Below, piece by piece: positions 1-8,106 of a stretch of 64,000 nt of DNA (position 1 is the first letter of the stretch; every line of letters begins with the position of its first letter). The notes under the pieces were generated by a model that was not told where the DNA came from, made no database searches, and worked only from the letters and a program-made list of their open reading frames with translations. The stretch covers positions 101,957 through 165,956 of the forward strand of contig JAJFTF010000051.1 of the NCBI GenBank assembly GCA_021373185.1, read 5' to 3'. The DNA is from Betaproteobacteria bacterium. Lineage in GTDB: Bacteria > Pseudomonadota > Gammaproteobacteria > Burkholderiales > Sulfuricellaceae. A program made the position numbers and the translations under genes.

Positions 1-1
1 C

Positions 2-430
2 GACGGTGCAGAGTATCTGGCGCAAATGGAAAAAGGAATCGACGTGCTGCTGGTGGATGCCTTCGACAGCACCGGTTTCGCCCCCAGCCTAGCCAACCGG
101 GAATTCTTCGAACAGGCCCGCGCCAAGCTGACGGGAAGCGGCATGCTGGTGGTGAATCTGGCGGGAGACGCGCAGACCTATGCGGGCCTGATCGGGGTGA
201 TCATGCAGGTCTTCGACGATCAGGTCATCATGTTCCCGGTGCGGGAAGACCGCAACCATGTACTGCTGGCCTTCAGGGATCCAATTTTCGAGCCCAACTG
301 GCGCCGATTGCGTGACTTGGCAAAGGAATTGCGGTCCAAGTACGGACTGGACTTTCCCTCCTTCCTGGAAAAAATCGAGCGCGCGGCCAAGCTCGGTCTG
401 GCCCGCCGCGAAGCGGAGCGCAAGTATTGA
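2..430 (+). CDS. spermidine-synthase-like protein, C-terminal part (5' end outside window)
   Basis: The reading frame is open from the first bases of the window (it begins D-G-A-E-Y-L), so this is the C-terminal ~142 residues of a gene that starts upstream. The acidic DGAEY stretch and the DVLLVDAFD motif about 17 residues later fit the methyltransferase-like fold of the spermine/spermidine synthase family, which transfers an aminopropyl group from decarboxylated S-adenosylmethionine. A more divergent family member of unknown substrate is equally possible because the N-terminal half is not visible. It ends at TGA 428-430. The next 220 bases before the convergent alcohol dehydrogenase gene hold nothing I recognise. 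Confidence 0.7.
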   Translation, partial: DGAEYLAQMEKGIDVLLVDAFDSTGFAPSLANREFFEQARAKLTGSGMLVVNLAGDAQTYAGLIGVIMQVFDDQVIMFPVREDRNHVLLAFRDPIFEPNWRRLRDLAKELRSKYGLDFPSFLEKIERAAKLGLARREAERKY

Positions 431-648
431 TTCACCTGGCAATTGCTCAGGCCCACATCAGGTATTTTCGAATGACCGGGTTACTGTCCGAAACAGTCTG
501 ACACAGGTATGAACTCAAGCAGCGGTTTTGGCCGAGAAACGGACATCCGCAGTAGTTACCTCAATCGAGGAAGTGTGACTCAAGTATTTTCCATTCCAGA
601 TTCCGGTTACCAAATAAATCACCCTGGCACGGCAGTGCCCAACTGGAA

Positions 649-1836
649 TTACAGGCAACGCAACAAAACTTCCCTGACCTCCCCGTCAGTCAGCACCACC
701 GGATTGGTCTTCATGCTGCTGCCACGGCAATTCGCCACGATCAGGTCGAGATCGGCCTCGCGCAGACCATAGGCGGCCAGTGACGGCACCTTCATTCTGA
801 CCGTCCAGTCCTTGAGCGTTTGCACCAGAAACGCCCGCGCTTCGCTGTCATCCATGTGGCATTTGCCGCGAAACAGGCGACCGAGCTGAGCGTATCTTGC
901 CAACGCCGGGCTGCCGGGCTCCCTTTCTTCCAGCGCACGAATATTGATTTCGGTCGCCGCAGCGACAGTCGCACCGCAGGCAATGCCGTGAGGGATAGGG
1001 AAATAGGCCCCGAGCGGCGCCGCCAAGCCATGCACGGAACCAAGCCCGGCCTGGGCCAAAGTGATGCCGGAAAGCAGCGAGGCATAGGCCATGGCCGAAC
1101 GGCCATCCGCCCTCTTTTCATTCCCCTCGTACCAGTCAAGCAGCCCGTCCCGCACATATCCCAAGCCGCTCAACGCCAGCGCATCGGTTATGGGATTGGC
1201 ACGCAGCGAAACAAAGGATTCCAGCAACTGGGTCAACGCGTCCATGCCATTGGCGGCAATCAGCTCGGGTGGGCAACTAGCGAGCAGCGCCGGATCCACC
1301 ACCGCATATCTGGCCACCAGCAAATCATGGCGGAAGGATTTTTTGAAACCGTCTGGCCCATGCATGCTGAGTACGGCATTTTTGGTGGCCTCCGAGCCGG
1401 TGCCGGCGGTGGTCGGCACGGCGATGAACGGCAGCGACGGCCCTTGGTAGGGCAGTTCAGGGCCGACGCCTTCGAGATAATCCATCACCGAATTGCCCAG
1501 AGGCAGCAACCCGGCAATCGCCTTGGCGGCATCCAGCGCGCTGCCGCCGCCGATGCCCAGCACCACCTCGATGCCCGCATGGCGATACACCCTGACCGCC
1601 TGGTCTACCAGGCCGGGAGAGGGTTCTTCCGTCACCGCCATATCCTCCCATGACAGCCCCTGCCCCTTCATGGCGTCGACCAAGCCCTGCCAATGCAACG
1701 AAGCGCGAAACGATTTGCCGCCGGTAACGATCAGGACGCGCTTGCCGAATTGCCGGAGCAGCGCCGGTACCTGATCGATGCTGCCCTCGCCGAAAACAAT
1801 ACGGGGCAAGCCAGAAATGGAAAATGAGGATATCAT
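649..1836 (-). CDS. iron-containing alcohol dehydrogenase family protein
   Basis: This 395-residue protein has the layout of group III (iron-dependent) alcohol dehydrogenases: an N-terminal nucleotide-binding half with GIGGGSALDAAKAIA near residue 95, and an all-helical metal-binding half. Expected metal ligands are visible as Asp in GMDALTQ, His in SVHGLAAPLG and His in PIPHGIACG, but the position normally holding the second ligand (His in GMDALTH) is Gln, codon 1228-1230. I start at ATG 1834-1836 because the family begins close to F-x-x-P-x-x-x-x-F-G; an upstream in-frame ATG at 1923 would add 29 unrelated residues. No clear ribosome-binding site precedes either start. It likely reduces or oxidises an alcohol/aldehyde with NAD(P); the substrate cannot be told from sequence. 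It stands alone, convergent with the preceding gene. Confidence 0.85.
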   Translation of the reverse strand: MISSFSISGLPRIVFGEGSIDQVPALLRQFGKRVLIVTGGKSFRASLHWQGLVDAMKGQGLSWEDMAVTEEPSPGLVDQAVRVYRHAGIEVVLGIGGGSALDAAKAIAGLLPLGNSVMDYLEGVGPELPYQGPSLPFIAVPTTAGTGSEATKNAVLSMHGPDGFKKSFRHDLLVARYAVVDPALLASCPPELIAANGMDALTQLLESFVSLRANPITDALALSGLGYVRDGLLDWYEGNEKRADGRSAMAYASLLSGITLAQAGLGSVHGLAAPLGAYFPIPHGIACGATVAAATEINIRALEEREPGSPALARYAQLGRLFRGKCHMDDSEARAFLVQTLKDWTVRMKVPSLAAYGLREADLDLIVANCRGSSMKTNPVVLTDGEVREVLLRCL

Positions 1837-2022
1837 ATCGACTATAATTCGGATGGAAAGCCTGATTTTACTGGATTTACGCAAACCCGGAGCGGCAATG
1901 CAGAATTCGGCGCAACAAATCAATCGTGGCGCTTGATCGGATACGATGTACAGAAGAAAAAATGAGCCGCTGGGCTCACGAATAAATTTTATGGCAACAG
2001 TCCAGACAGAACGGCCTGAACA

Positions 2023-2382
2023 ATGAGGAATGCACGACTTACCCGGCTAAAAAATGCCGGCACGACGGCCCTGAAGCCGTTGATCGACCTGCAAGAGCGG
2101 GAAAAACATCGCCTGCGCGCCGAGTTCGTGCAAATCAGGGGGCTGATGCCGCTATTGATGAAGCCACGCAACAATGAACCCTGGAGCCAGGCCGATCGCG
2201 AGGAAATCCAGCGTTACATGCGGCAGATTTCGACCCTGAGCCCCTACCTCATCGTGCTGGTTTTGCCCGGATCGTTCCTCCTGCTGCCATTGCTCGCCTG
2301 GTGGCTGGATCGCCGCCGCACCCTGCGCGCCCCAAATAGCCCAACCACTTCCGGGAGTATTCAAAAAACGCCTGAGCCTTAG
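2023..2382 (+). CDS. small membrane protein of unknown function
   Basis: This 119-residue protein has a basic, charged N-terminal 85 residues, probably helical, and one hydrophobic segment near residues 75-95 (YLIVLVLPGSFLLLPLLAWW) followed by a basic tail. The segment with PGS-LLLP recalls LETM1-like membrane proteins, but the similarity is short and I would not assign function from it. Translation probably begins at ATG 2023; the upstream region lacks a good Shine-Dalgarno sequence, so the start is uncertain. It is divergent from the alcohol dehydrogenase gene and precedes the DUF302/octaheme module by about 200 AT-rich bases, which carry that module's own promoter, so it is probably a separate unit. 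Confidence 0.55.
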   Translation: MRNARLTRLKNAGTTALKPLIDLQEREKHRLRAEFVQIRGLMPLLMKPRNNEPWSQADREEIQRYMRQISTLSPYLIVLVLPGSFLLLPLLAWWLDRRRTLRAPNSPTTSGSIQKTPEP

Positions 2383-2467
2383 GCGACCATTTCATGGTTG
2401 CTGACGGGATCGATTTCCCACCCTGTTTTTCATGAATCACAGCTCGTACATTTAAAGCAATTTCCCC

Positions 2468-2495
2468 TTGAGTTCAGTATTTATTAGAATATACT
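2468..2495 (+). promoter_or_regulatory. candidate sigma-70-type promoter for the DUF302-octaheme-cytochrome b genes
   Basis: TTGAGT (2468-2473) and TATACT (2490-2495) are separated by 16 bases within the most AT-rich part of the 2383-2580 intergenic region, and lie about 85 bases ahead of the DUF302 start. No operator could be recognised in the following leader. The call is by eye only. Confidence 0.45.
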
Positions 2496-2580
2496 TATAT
2501 TAAATACGTTCAGGTCGGATTTGTGAACATTTTTTCGGTGCAAAACATAACTATCAATCTAAATTCGGGAGGACAATAAA

Positions 2581-3126
2581 ATGTTAAAACTTATCGGTGG
2601 TTTTATTGCGGGGCTAGCCTTTATCGGGATCATGGCATACAACTTTGCCAGCAGCCTGATGTTCTGGGAGATACCCAGCCCGTTCGGCATGGAAGAAACC
2701 GTCGCCCGCATCCAGCAGAATATTCAGAATACCGGTAACGGCTGGACGCTCGCCGGCCTGCGCAATCCGGCCAAGGCCGTTGAAGCGGATGGCGGCAACG
2801 CCTTGCCGGTAATGATGGTCGAAGCCTGCAGCACCAGATATTCCGGCCCCATTCTCAAGGACGACACCGTCCGTTTCCTCTCCATCCTGATGCCCTGCAA
2901 AATTTCAGTTTACAAAAAACAGGATGGTAAAACCTACATTGCCGGAATGAACGCCGGACTGATGGGCAAGATGTTTGGCCCCATGGTCGGTGAAGTCATG
3001 GGCCACGTTGCCGAGGACCAGGCCAAATTCGTGATCTTCGATGCCAGCAAGCCCGCTCCGCCAATGATCAAAGGCGTTCCAGGCGCAGCCGGCGGCGCTG
3101 CTGCGGGTGGCGGCGGTGGCTGCTAG
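2581..3126 (+). CDS. DUF302 domain protein with N-terminal membrane anchor and Gly-rich Cys-terminated tail
   Basis: The 181-residue product starts with a hydrophobic anchor (residues 5-28), then carries a DUF302-type domain (about residues 40-150): the E-T-V-A-R-I-Q-Q-N-I opening, an ACSTRYSG segment and the SILMPCKISVYKKQDGK strand with the family's conserved P-C. DUF302 proteins are small, often periplasmic, and lack a settled biochemical role. The start at 2581 is supported by the strong site GGGAGG ten bases upstream. It sits 68 bases before the octaheme cytochrome gene and shares its direction, suggesting a common transcript. The C terminus is unusual: alternating Ala and Gly, then five Gly and a terminal Cys. 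Confidence 0.75.
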   Translation: MLKLIGGFIAGLAFIGIMAYNFASSLMFWEIPSPFGMEETVARIQQNIQNTGNGWTLAGLRNPAKAVEADGGNALPVMMVEACSTRYSGPILKDDTVRFLSILMPCKISVYKKQDGKTYIAGMNAGLMGKMFGPMVGEVMGHVAEDQAKFVIFDASKPAPPMIKGVPGAAGGAAAGGGGGC

Positions 3127-3194
3127 ACGGAGACAGCACAAAAACCTTTAAAGCTGAATATTCGCAAAAAACAAAGCATCAAGAGGGAGGTATC

Positions 3195-4880
3195 ATGTTG
3201 TCTAAAATAAAAATCGCCCTGTCCACGCTGGTGGCGGGAGCCACAGTGGCGGCGCTGACCGCTTTCGCCACGCCGGCGCCGGCGCCGGCGCCCGCGCAGA
3301 TGCCTGCCAACGCAGCCGCGCCCGCACAGGCCGCAATGCCTGCGGCGACACCGGTTCCGGCAATCAAGGCCAGCAACTCAACCGCAGACCACAGCAAATT
3401 CAAGGAACTGCAAAAAACCTTCAAAAGCGCGCCGGAAGTCACCAAGGCCTGCCTGACTTGCCACACCGAGGCCGCCAAGCAGATCCAGAAGACCAAGCAC
3501 TGGACTTTTGAATTTATCAACCCTGAAACCAAGCAGAAGTTGGGCAAAAAACACGTCATCAACAATTTCTGTACCGCCGTGGAATCGAACCAGAAATTCT
3601 GCAATGCCTGCCACATCGGCTACGGCTGGGAGAACGACAAGTTCGACTTTACCGCTGAACAAAACGTCGACTGCGTCGTGTGCCATGAATCCACCGGCAC
3701 CTACCGCAAAGTGCCGGGATTGTCGGGGCATCCTACCTATAAGGACATGGAGTTCCCGCCGCATTCCGGCAAGATCGTCAAAGCGCCCGATCTCAGCAAA
3801 GTCGCGCAGAGCGTCGGCAAAACCAGCCGCGCCAACTGCGGTTCCTGCCACTTCTATGGCGGCGGCGGCGATGCGGTAAAACACGGCGACATCGACAGCT
3901 CATTGACGAACCCGCCCCGGTACCTTGATGTCCACATGGAGAAGAAAGGGCTGAACTTCAGTTGCGGCACTTGCCACATGACATCCGCCCACCAGGTTCC
4001 GGGCAGCCGTTACGCACCGACTGCAGCCGACACCAAGGATGCTGCTCCGCACATGCGCGGCAAGGCAGACAACAGCAATCCCTCTACCTGCCAGTCGTGC
4101 CACGGCACCAAGCCGCATCCGGCTAAAATGGCCAAGCTGAACGAGCACACCGACAAGATTGCTTGCCAGACCTGCCATATTCCGGAATACGCGCGCGGCC
4201 AGGCAACCAAAATGACCTGGGACTGGTCGACTGCGGGCAAGCTCACGCCTGAAGGCAAGCCGATCACCAAGAAAGACAGCGCAGGGCGCAACGCCTACGA
4301 CAGCAAGAAGGGCGATTTCACCTGGGAAGACCACGTTATCCCGGAATACGTCTGGTTCAACGGCAAGGTGAATTACACCCTGCGCGAAACCAAGCTGGAC
4401 CCCAGCAAGGTCGTCAAGATCAACAGCTTCGAGGGCAGCGCCAGCGATGGCAAATCATTGATCTGGCCGATCAAGGTGTTCCGCGGTCAGCAACCTTACG
4501 ATTCCGTCAGCAACACGCTGCTGGTGCCGCACACTTTCGGCGATGACGACACTTCATTCTGGTCGAACTTCAACTGGGACAAATCCCTGGAAGCCGGCAT
4601 GAAAGCCGCCAACGCGCCTTACAGCGGCAAATACGGCTTCGTCAAAACCGAGATGAGCTGGCCGATCACCCACATGGTCGCCCCCAAGGCCGATGCACTC
4701 ACCTGTGCGCAGTGCCACAGCCATAATGGGCGGCTGAAAAATGTGACGGGCATCTACATGCCGGGCCGCGGCGACAACAACAAGTGGCTCGACATGGGCG
4801 GCTGGACCATCGCCCTGCTCACCCTGATCGGCGTGCTGCTGCACGGTGCGGGCCGCATCTACGCAAACAGGAAAGGATAA
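3195..4880 (+). CDS. octaheme c-type cytochrome, tetrathionate reductase family
   Basis: The 561-residue protein has exactly eight CxxCH heme-binding motifs, with first Cys near residues 86, 136, 160, 215, 257, 299, 324 and 504. Spacing and flanking sequence match the octaheme tetrathionate reductase (OTR) family; characterised members reduce tetrathionate, nitrite and hydroxylamine in the periplasm. A signal sequence (residues 1-25) is followed by a 30-residue Ala/Pro linker. A hydrophobic helix near residues 536-552 with a basic tail should anchor the C terminus in the inner membrane, unlike the soluble Shewanella enzyme. The start at 3195 has GGGAGG in good position. The next gene, a cytochrome b, begins four bases after the stop, so electrons probably pass between quinone pool and octaheme protein through it. 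The true substrate and direction remain unknown. Confidence 0.88.
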   Translation: MLSKIKIALSTLVAGATVAALTAFATPAPAPAPAQMPANAAAPAQAAMPAATPVPAIKASNSTADHSKFKELQKTFKSAPEVTKACLTCHTEAAKQIQKTKHWTFEFINPETKQKLGKKHVINNFCTAVESNQKFCNACHIGYGWENDKFDFTAEQNVDCVVCHESTGTYRKVPGLSGHPTYKDMEFPPHSGKIVKAPDLSKVAQSVGKTSRANCGSCHFYGGGGDAVKHGDIDSSLTNPPRYLDVHMEKKGLNFSCGTCHMTSAHQVPGSRYAPTAADTKDAAPHMRGKADNSNPSTCQSCHGTKPHPAKMAKLNEHTDKIACQTCHIPEYARGQATKMTWDWSTAGKLTPEGKPITKKDSAGRNAYDSKKGDFTWEDHVIPEYVWFNGKVNYTLRETKLDPSKVVKINSFEGSASDGKSLIWPIKVFRGQQPYDSVSNTLLVPHTFGDDDTSFWSNFNWDKSLEAGMKAANAPYSGKYGFVKTEMSWPITHMVAPKADALTCAQCHSHNGRLKNVTGIYMPGRGDNNKWLDMGGWTIALLTLIGVLLHGAGRIYANRKG

Positions 4881-4884
4881 GATC

Positions 4885-5487
4885 ATGTCAGTCGAAAAAA
4901 TTTACGTCTTCAAGCTCTTCGAGCGCTTCTGGCACTGGTCGCAGGCCTCGCTGATCATCTTCATGCTGGTCACCGGCTTCGAAGTGCATGGCTCTTACCA
5001 CCTCTTCGGCTTCGCAAAGGCGGTGGGCTACCACACCATCGCCGCCTGGACGCTGATCGGCCTGTGGATATTCGCCATTTTCTGGCATTTCACCACCGGC
5101 GAATGGAAACAATACATCCCGACCCTGGAAAAAGTCGAAGCGATGATCAAGTACTACGCACTGGGCATGTTCACCCATGCGCCGCACCCGTTCCGGGCGA
5201 CCCAGCTAAAGAAACATAACCCCCTGCAGCGTCTTGCCTACCTCGGCGTGATGCTGTTCATCGGGCCGCTGCTGTGGTTCTCGGGCTGGTTCTACCTGTT
5301 CTACAGCGAGTGGAACGCCTGGGGCGTGGACAAATACGTATCGCTGGAATGGGTGGCGCTGTTCCACACGGCGGGCGCTTTCTTCATGCTGATCTTCCTG
5401 ATCGCCCACCTCTACCTGACCACCGCCGGCCATACCCCGACCTCGCACATCAAGGCGATGATCACCGGTTGGGAGGAAGTGGAATAA
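4885..5487 (+). CDS. membrane cytochrome b (b561 / hydrogenase-formate dehydrogenase gamma type)
   Basis: This 200-residue integral membrane protein has four predicted helices and histidines in the usual places for a di-heme cytochrome b (His17 in FWHWSQ, His near 49, HFTTGEW, and HLYLTTAGH late in the protein). It resembles quinone-oxidising or -reducing b subunits of formate dehydrogenase, Ni-Fe hydrogenase and thiosulfate reductase. ATG 4885 is preceded by AGGAAAGGATAAG and follows the octaheme gene stop by four bases, so the two are co-translated. An upstream in-frame ATG at 4846 would overlap the octaheme gene and add residues foreign to the family. It probably links the octaheme cytochrome to the quinone pool. 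Confidence 0.87.
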   Translation: MSVEKIYVFKLFERFWHWSQASLIIFMLVTGFEVHGSYHLFGFAKAVGYHTIAAWTLIGLWIFAIFWHFTTGEWKQYIPTLEKVEAMIKYYALGMFTHAPHPFRATQLKKHNPLQRLAYLGVMLFIGPLLWFSGWFYLFYSEWNAWGVDKYVSLEWVALFHTAGAFFMLIFLIAHLYLTTAGHTPTSHIKAMITGWEEVE

Positions 5488-5506
5488 GTCATCTGACTTC
5501 GTAAAC

Positions 5507-5539
5507 AAAAATGGCCGCTGATTTCAGCGGCCATTTTTT
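5507..5539 (+). terminator. intrinsic terminator after the cytochrome b gene
   Basis: ATGGCCGCTG (5511-5520) pairs perfectly with CAGCGGCCAT (5525-5534) across a four-base loop and runs into a six-base T tract. A preceding A run means it could also work for the convergent bluB gene. Confidence 0.85.
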
Positions 5540-5621
5540 CGCCATAAATTCGGATGTGCGCCTGTGTCAGATGCGTTCCAATCCCTGAAAATAACCTGGC
5601 ATAACCGGTTGATATTTTGGT

Positions 5622-6404
5622 TCAATCCGAGCGACGACTAGTCGCTGGCTGGAGCGGATCATTGTTGGCAACGGCCTGCACGGCAGCCTGGTCACGCATC
5701 AACTGCCTGACCAGCGGCTGCTGGTCGTCGCACTGACCCCACTGGTCGAAATACACCAGATCTTCAATCGGCAAACGCGGCAACCATCCGGCAGCATCAA
5801 GCTCCGGCTTGGCAAAGAAATGGCTGACATAGCCGACGCAAAGATAGGCAATCGGAGTGATGCCCTTGGGAATGTCCAGCGCCGCCTGCAAAGCGGCCTG
5901 GTTGAAAATACTGACCCAGCCCACGCCCAGCCCTTCGGCTCGCGCCGCCAGCCAGAGGTTCTGTACGGCACAGACGCTGCTGTAGAGGTCCATGGTTTTC
6001 ATATGGGTGCGACCGACCACCACGGGGCCGGTGCGCTCGCGGTCGCAGGTTATGCAAATCCCCACAGGCGATTCGAGTATGCCTTCGAGCTTGAGCGATT
6101 TGTAAGTGGCGCGCTTGTCGCCTTCGAACATCTCTGCCGCCTCGGCATGGGCCTCGGCGAATGCGGCGTGCACCCGGCGCTTGACCTCGTCCGAGCGCAC
6201 CACGAGAAAATTCCACGGCTGCATGAAACCGACAGAAGGTGCGTAGTGAGCGGCGGTGAGGATGCGGCTCAACACCTCGTCCGGTACGGCCTTGGGCAAG
6301 AACTGGCCGCGCACGTCGCGGCGCAAGAAGATCGCTTGATAGACCGCCGCACGCGCTTCATCGGTAAAGGCGTGGATATCTTGACTGGCTTGTTCCGTAT
6401 TCAT
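5622..6404 (-). CDS. bluB: 5,6-dimethylbenzimidazole synthase / BluB-like nitroreductase
   Basis: The 260-residue protein belongs to the flavin nitroreductase fold and matches BluB in its key stretches: RRDVRGQFLP near residue 30, APSVGFMQPWNF near residue 57, SPVGICITCDR, and the late LPIEDLVYFDQWG. BluB cleaves reduced FMN with oxygen to make the lower ligand of cobalamin. The start at ATG 6402-6404 is reasonable, with GGGGAA upstream. No other cobalamin genes are nearby and I saw no cobalamin riboswitch in the 130 bases ahead of it. The residues after about 225 (QQPLVRQLMRDQAAVQAV and a Ser/Arg-rich end) extend beyond typical BluB and look variable. Confidence 0.85.
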   Translation of the reverse strand: MNTEQASQDIHAFTDEARAAVYQAIFLRRDVRGQFLPKAVPDEVLSRILTAAHYAPSVGFMQPWNFLVVRSDEVKRRVHAAFAEAHAEAAEMFEGDKRATYKSLKLEGILESPVGICITCDRERTGPVVVGRTHMKTMDLYSSVCAVQNLWLAARAEGLGVGWVSIFNQAALQAALDIPKGITPIAYLCVGYVSHFFAKPELDAAGWLPRLPIEDLVYFDQWGQCDDQQPLVRQLMRDQAAVQAVANNDPLQPATSRRSD

Positions 6405-6534
6405 GGTATTCCCCTTGCATGAAAAATGAATACCCGGCCTGGCCGGATGACTGCCTTAATGTCCGCAACCCACCAAACCGGATTTTTTGCTCATAACGCG
6501 CCGGCTAACCATTGTAACGGCGACATTCTGAGGA

Positions 6535-7956
6535 TTAATCCCGGCAAGTAGCCTGGTTTGGCACTTCTTTGATTATCGGGTGCTTGACGTACTGATCGAG
6601 TGTTTTCAACATATAACCCGGCTTCGTCATCTGGCGCGCCAATATATGAGCGATATCGATTGCCTTGCCGGACATGAACTCAGCCAGAGCCGCACGATTT
6701 TTGGCAGCGCCGTTAGCCTCGGAAGGATCACCCTCCGCAGAAAGATCGTAAAGCGCATAAGCCACAACCTTGCTCTGCGGCACGCCACGACCCTTTTCAT
6801 ACATTACCCCCAGGTTGGACTGCGCAATGGCAAAACCCTGTTCTGCCGCCTTGCGGTACCAGGCCGCTGCTTCCCTGAAGTCCTGCGATACGCCATGACC
6901 CCTGTCGTACATCACCCCCAGGTTGGACTGCGCACCGGCAAGCCCCTGCTCTGCGGCTTTGCGATACCACGTCAAAGCTTCCTTGTAGTCCTGCGGCACG
7001 CCATGACCCTTGTCATACAACACACCCAGGTTGAACTGCGCACCGGCATCCTTCTGTTTTGCCGCCTTGCGGTACCAGGCCGCCGCCTCTTTGTAGTTCT
7101 GCGGCACACCCAGACCCTTGTCGTACATCACGCCCAGATTGGACTGCGCACCGGTAAGCCCCTGCTCTGCCGCTTTGCGATACCAGGCCACAGCTTCCTC
7201 GTAGTCCTGCGACACACCATAACCCTTGTCGTACATTACGCCCAAATTGAACCGCGCGCCGGCTTCTCCCTGTTCTGCCGCCTTGCGGTACCAGGCCAAG
7301 GCTTCTTCGTAGTCCTGCGGCACGCCACGGCCCTTGTCGTACATCACGCCCAAGCTGAACTGCGCACCGGCATCTCCCTGTTCTGCCGCCTTGCGGTACC
7401 AGGCCACAGCTTCCTCTTGATCCTGCGGCACGCCATGGCCCTTGTCATACATCACCCCCAGGTTGAACTGCGCGCCGGTTTCTCCCTGTTCTGCCGCCTT
7501 GCGATACCAAGGCAAGGCTTTCTTGTAATCCTGCGGCACGCCATGGCCCTTGTCGTACATCACCCCCAGATTGGACTGCGCACCGGCATCTCCCTGCTCT
7601 GCCGCCTTGCGAAACCAGGCCACGGCCTTCTTGTAATCCTGCGACACGCCTTGTCCATTGAAATACATCAACCCCAGGTTGGATTGCGCAATGGCAAGCC
7701 CCTGTTCAGCCGCCTTGCGGCACCAGGCCGCAGCTTCCTTGTAGTCCTGCGGCACGCCCAGACCATTGCCGTACATCACGCCAAGGTTGTATTGCGCATC
7801 GGCATTTCCCTGGTCTGCCAATGGCATCCAATTGCGCACGGCGGTTGCGAAGTCGCCCTTATTGGCAGCCTCCATCCCTTCGTCAAACCCGGCAAAGCAC
7901 ATGCTGGAAACAAACAAGCCAGCTAGCAGCGTAGCCAGAATTACCCTTAATCTCAT
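6535..7956 (-). CDS. exported Sel1-repeat (SLR) protein with ten tandem repeats
   Basis: A 22-residue signal peptide (MRLRVILATLLAGLFVSSMCFA) is followed by a lead-in helix and ten consecutive 36-residue Sel1-like repeats (residues 51 to about 410). Each fits A-x-x-x-L-G-x-M-Y-x-x-G-x-G-V-x-Q-D and ends W-x-R-K-A-A-E-Q-G. Such solenoids usually bind other proteins and are periplasmic or secreted scaffolds. A 60-residue non-repeat tail follows. ATG 7956 has AGGAGA at good spacing. The open frame on the opposite strand is a consequence of the repeats, not a gene. No partner is obvious from the neighbours. Confidence 0.85.
   Translation of the reverse strand: MRLRVILATLLAGLFVSSMCFAGFDEGMEAANKGDFATAVRNWMPLADQGNADAQYNLGVMYGNGLGVPQDYKEAAAWCRKAAEQGLAIAQSNLGLMYFNGQGVSQDYKKAVAWFRKAAEQGDAGAQSNLGVMYDKGHGVPQDYKKALPWYRKAAEQGETGAQFNLGVMYDKGHGVPQDQEEAVAWYRKAAEQGDAGAQFSLGVMYDKGRGVPQDYEEALAWYRKAAEQGEAGARFNLGVMYDKGYGVSQDYEEAVAWYRKAAEQGLTGAQSNLGVMYDKGLGVPQNYKEAAAWYRKAAKQKDAGAQFNLGVLYDKGHGVPQDYKEALTWYRKAAEQGLAGAQSNLGVMYDRGHGVSQDFREAAAWYRKAAEQGFAIAQSNLGVMYEKGRGVPQSKVVAYALYDLSAEGDPSEANGAAKNRAALAEFMSGKAIDIAHILARQMTKPGYMLKTLDQYVKHPIIKEVPNQATCRD
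6727..7806 (-). repeat. tandem array of ten 108-bp units encoding Sel1 repeats
   Basis: Ten in-register 108-base units are clearly similar at DNA level; the middle ones share long identical blocks around the codons for Y-R-K-A-A-E-Q-G and L-G-V-M-Y-D-K-G. This indicates duplication or gene conversion within the gene. The outer units (first, second and tenth) are more diverged. Confidence 0.85.
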
Positions 7957-8106
7957 TTCATCTCCTATTGAACAAGCATGATTCCATATTAAAAATGTAA
8001 GGCGGCGGAGCGTGGCATTTGCTTCTGGCTCCTCCCATCCATCGATTTTACCCCACGACCATCACAACCCGGCCCCGCCTATCGGGCCATCGAAATAAAT
8101 CCCTGA

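Noticed and set aside
431..648. Small reading frames in the first intergenic region
   Set aside because: No ribosome site, no family resemblance, and they run into the opposite strand of the dehydrogenase gene.
6405..6534. Cobalamin riboswitch before bluB
   Set aside because: The region is too short and I find no B12-box-like sequence.
6727..7806. Regular direct repeats as a possible CRISPR array
   Set aside because: Units are contiguous 108-base coding repeats with no unique spacers.
6580..7926. 448-codon open frame opposite the Sel1 gene
   Set aside because: A repeat-driven mirror of the 108-base units; the Sel1 frame has signal peptide, ribosome site and family motifs.
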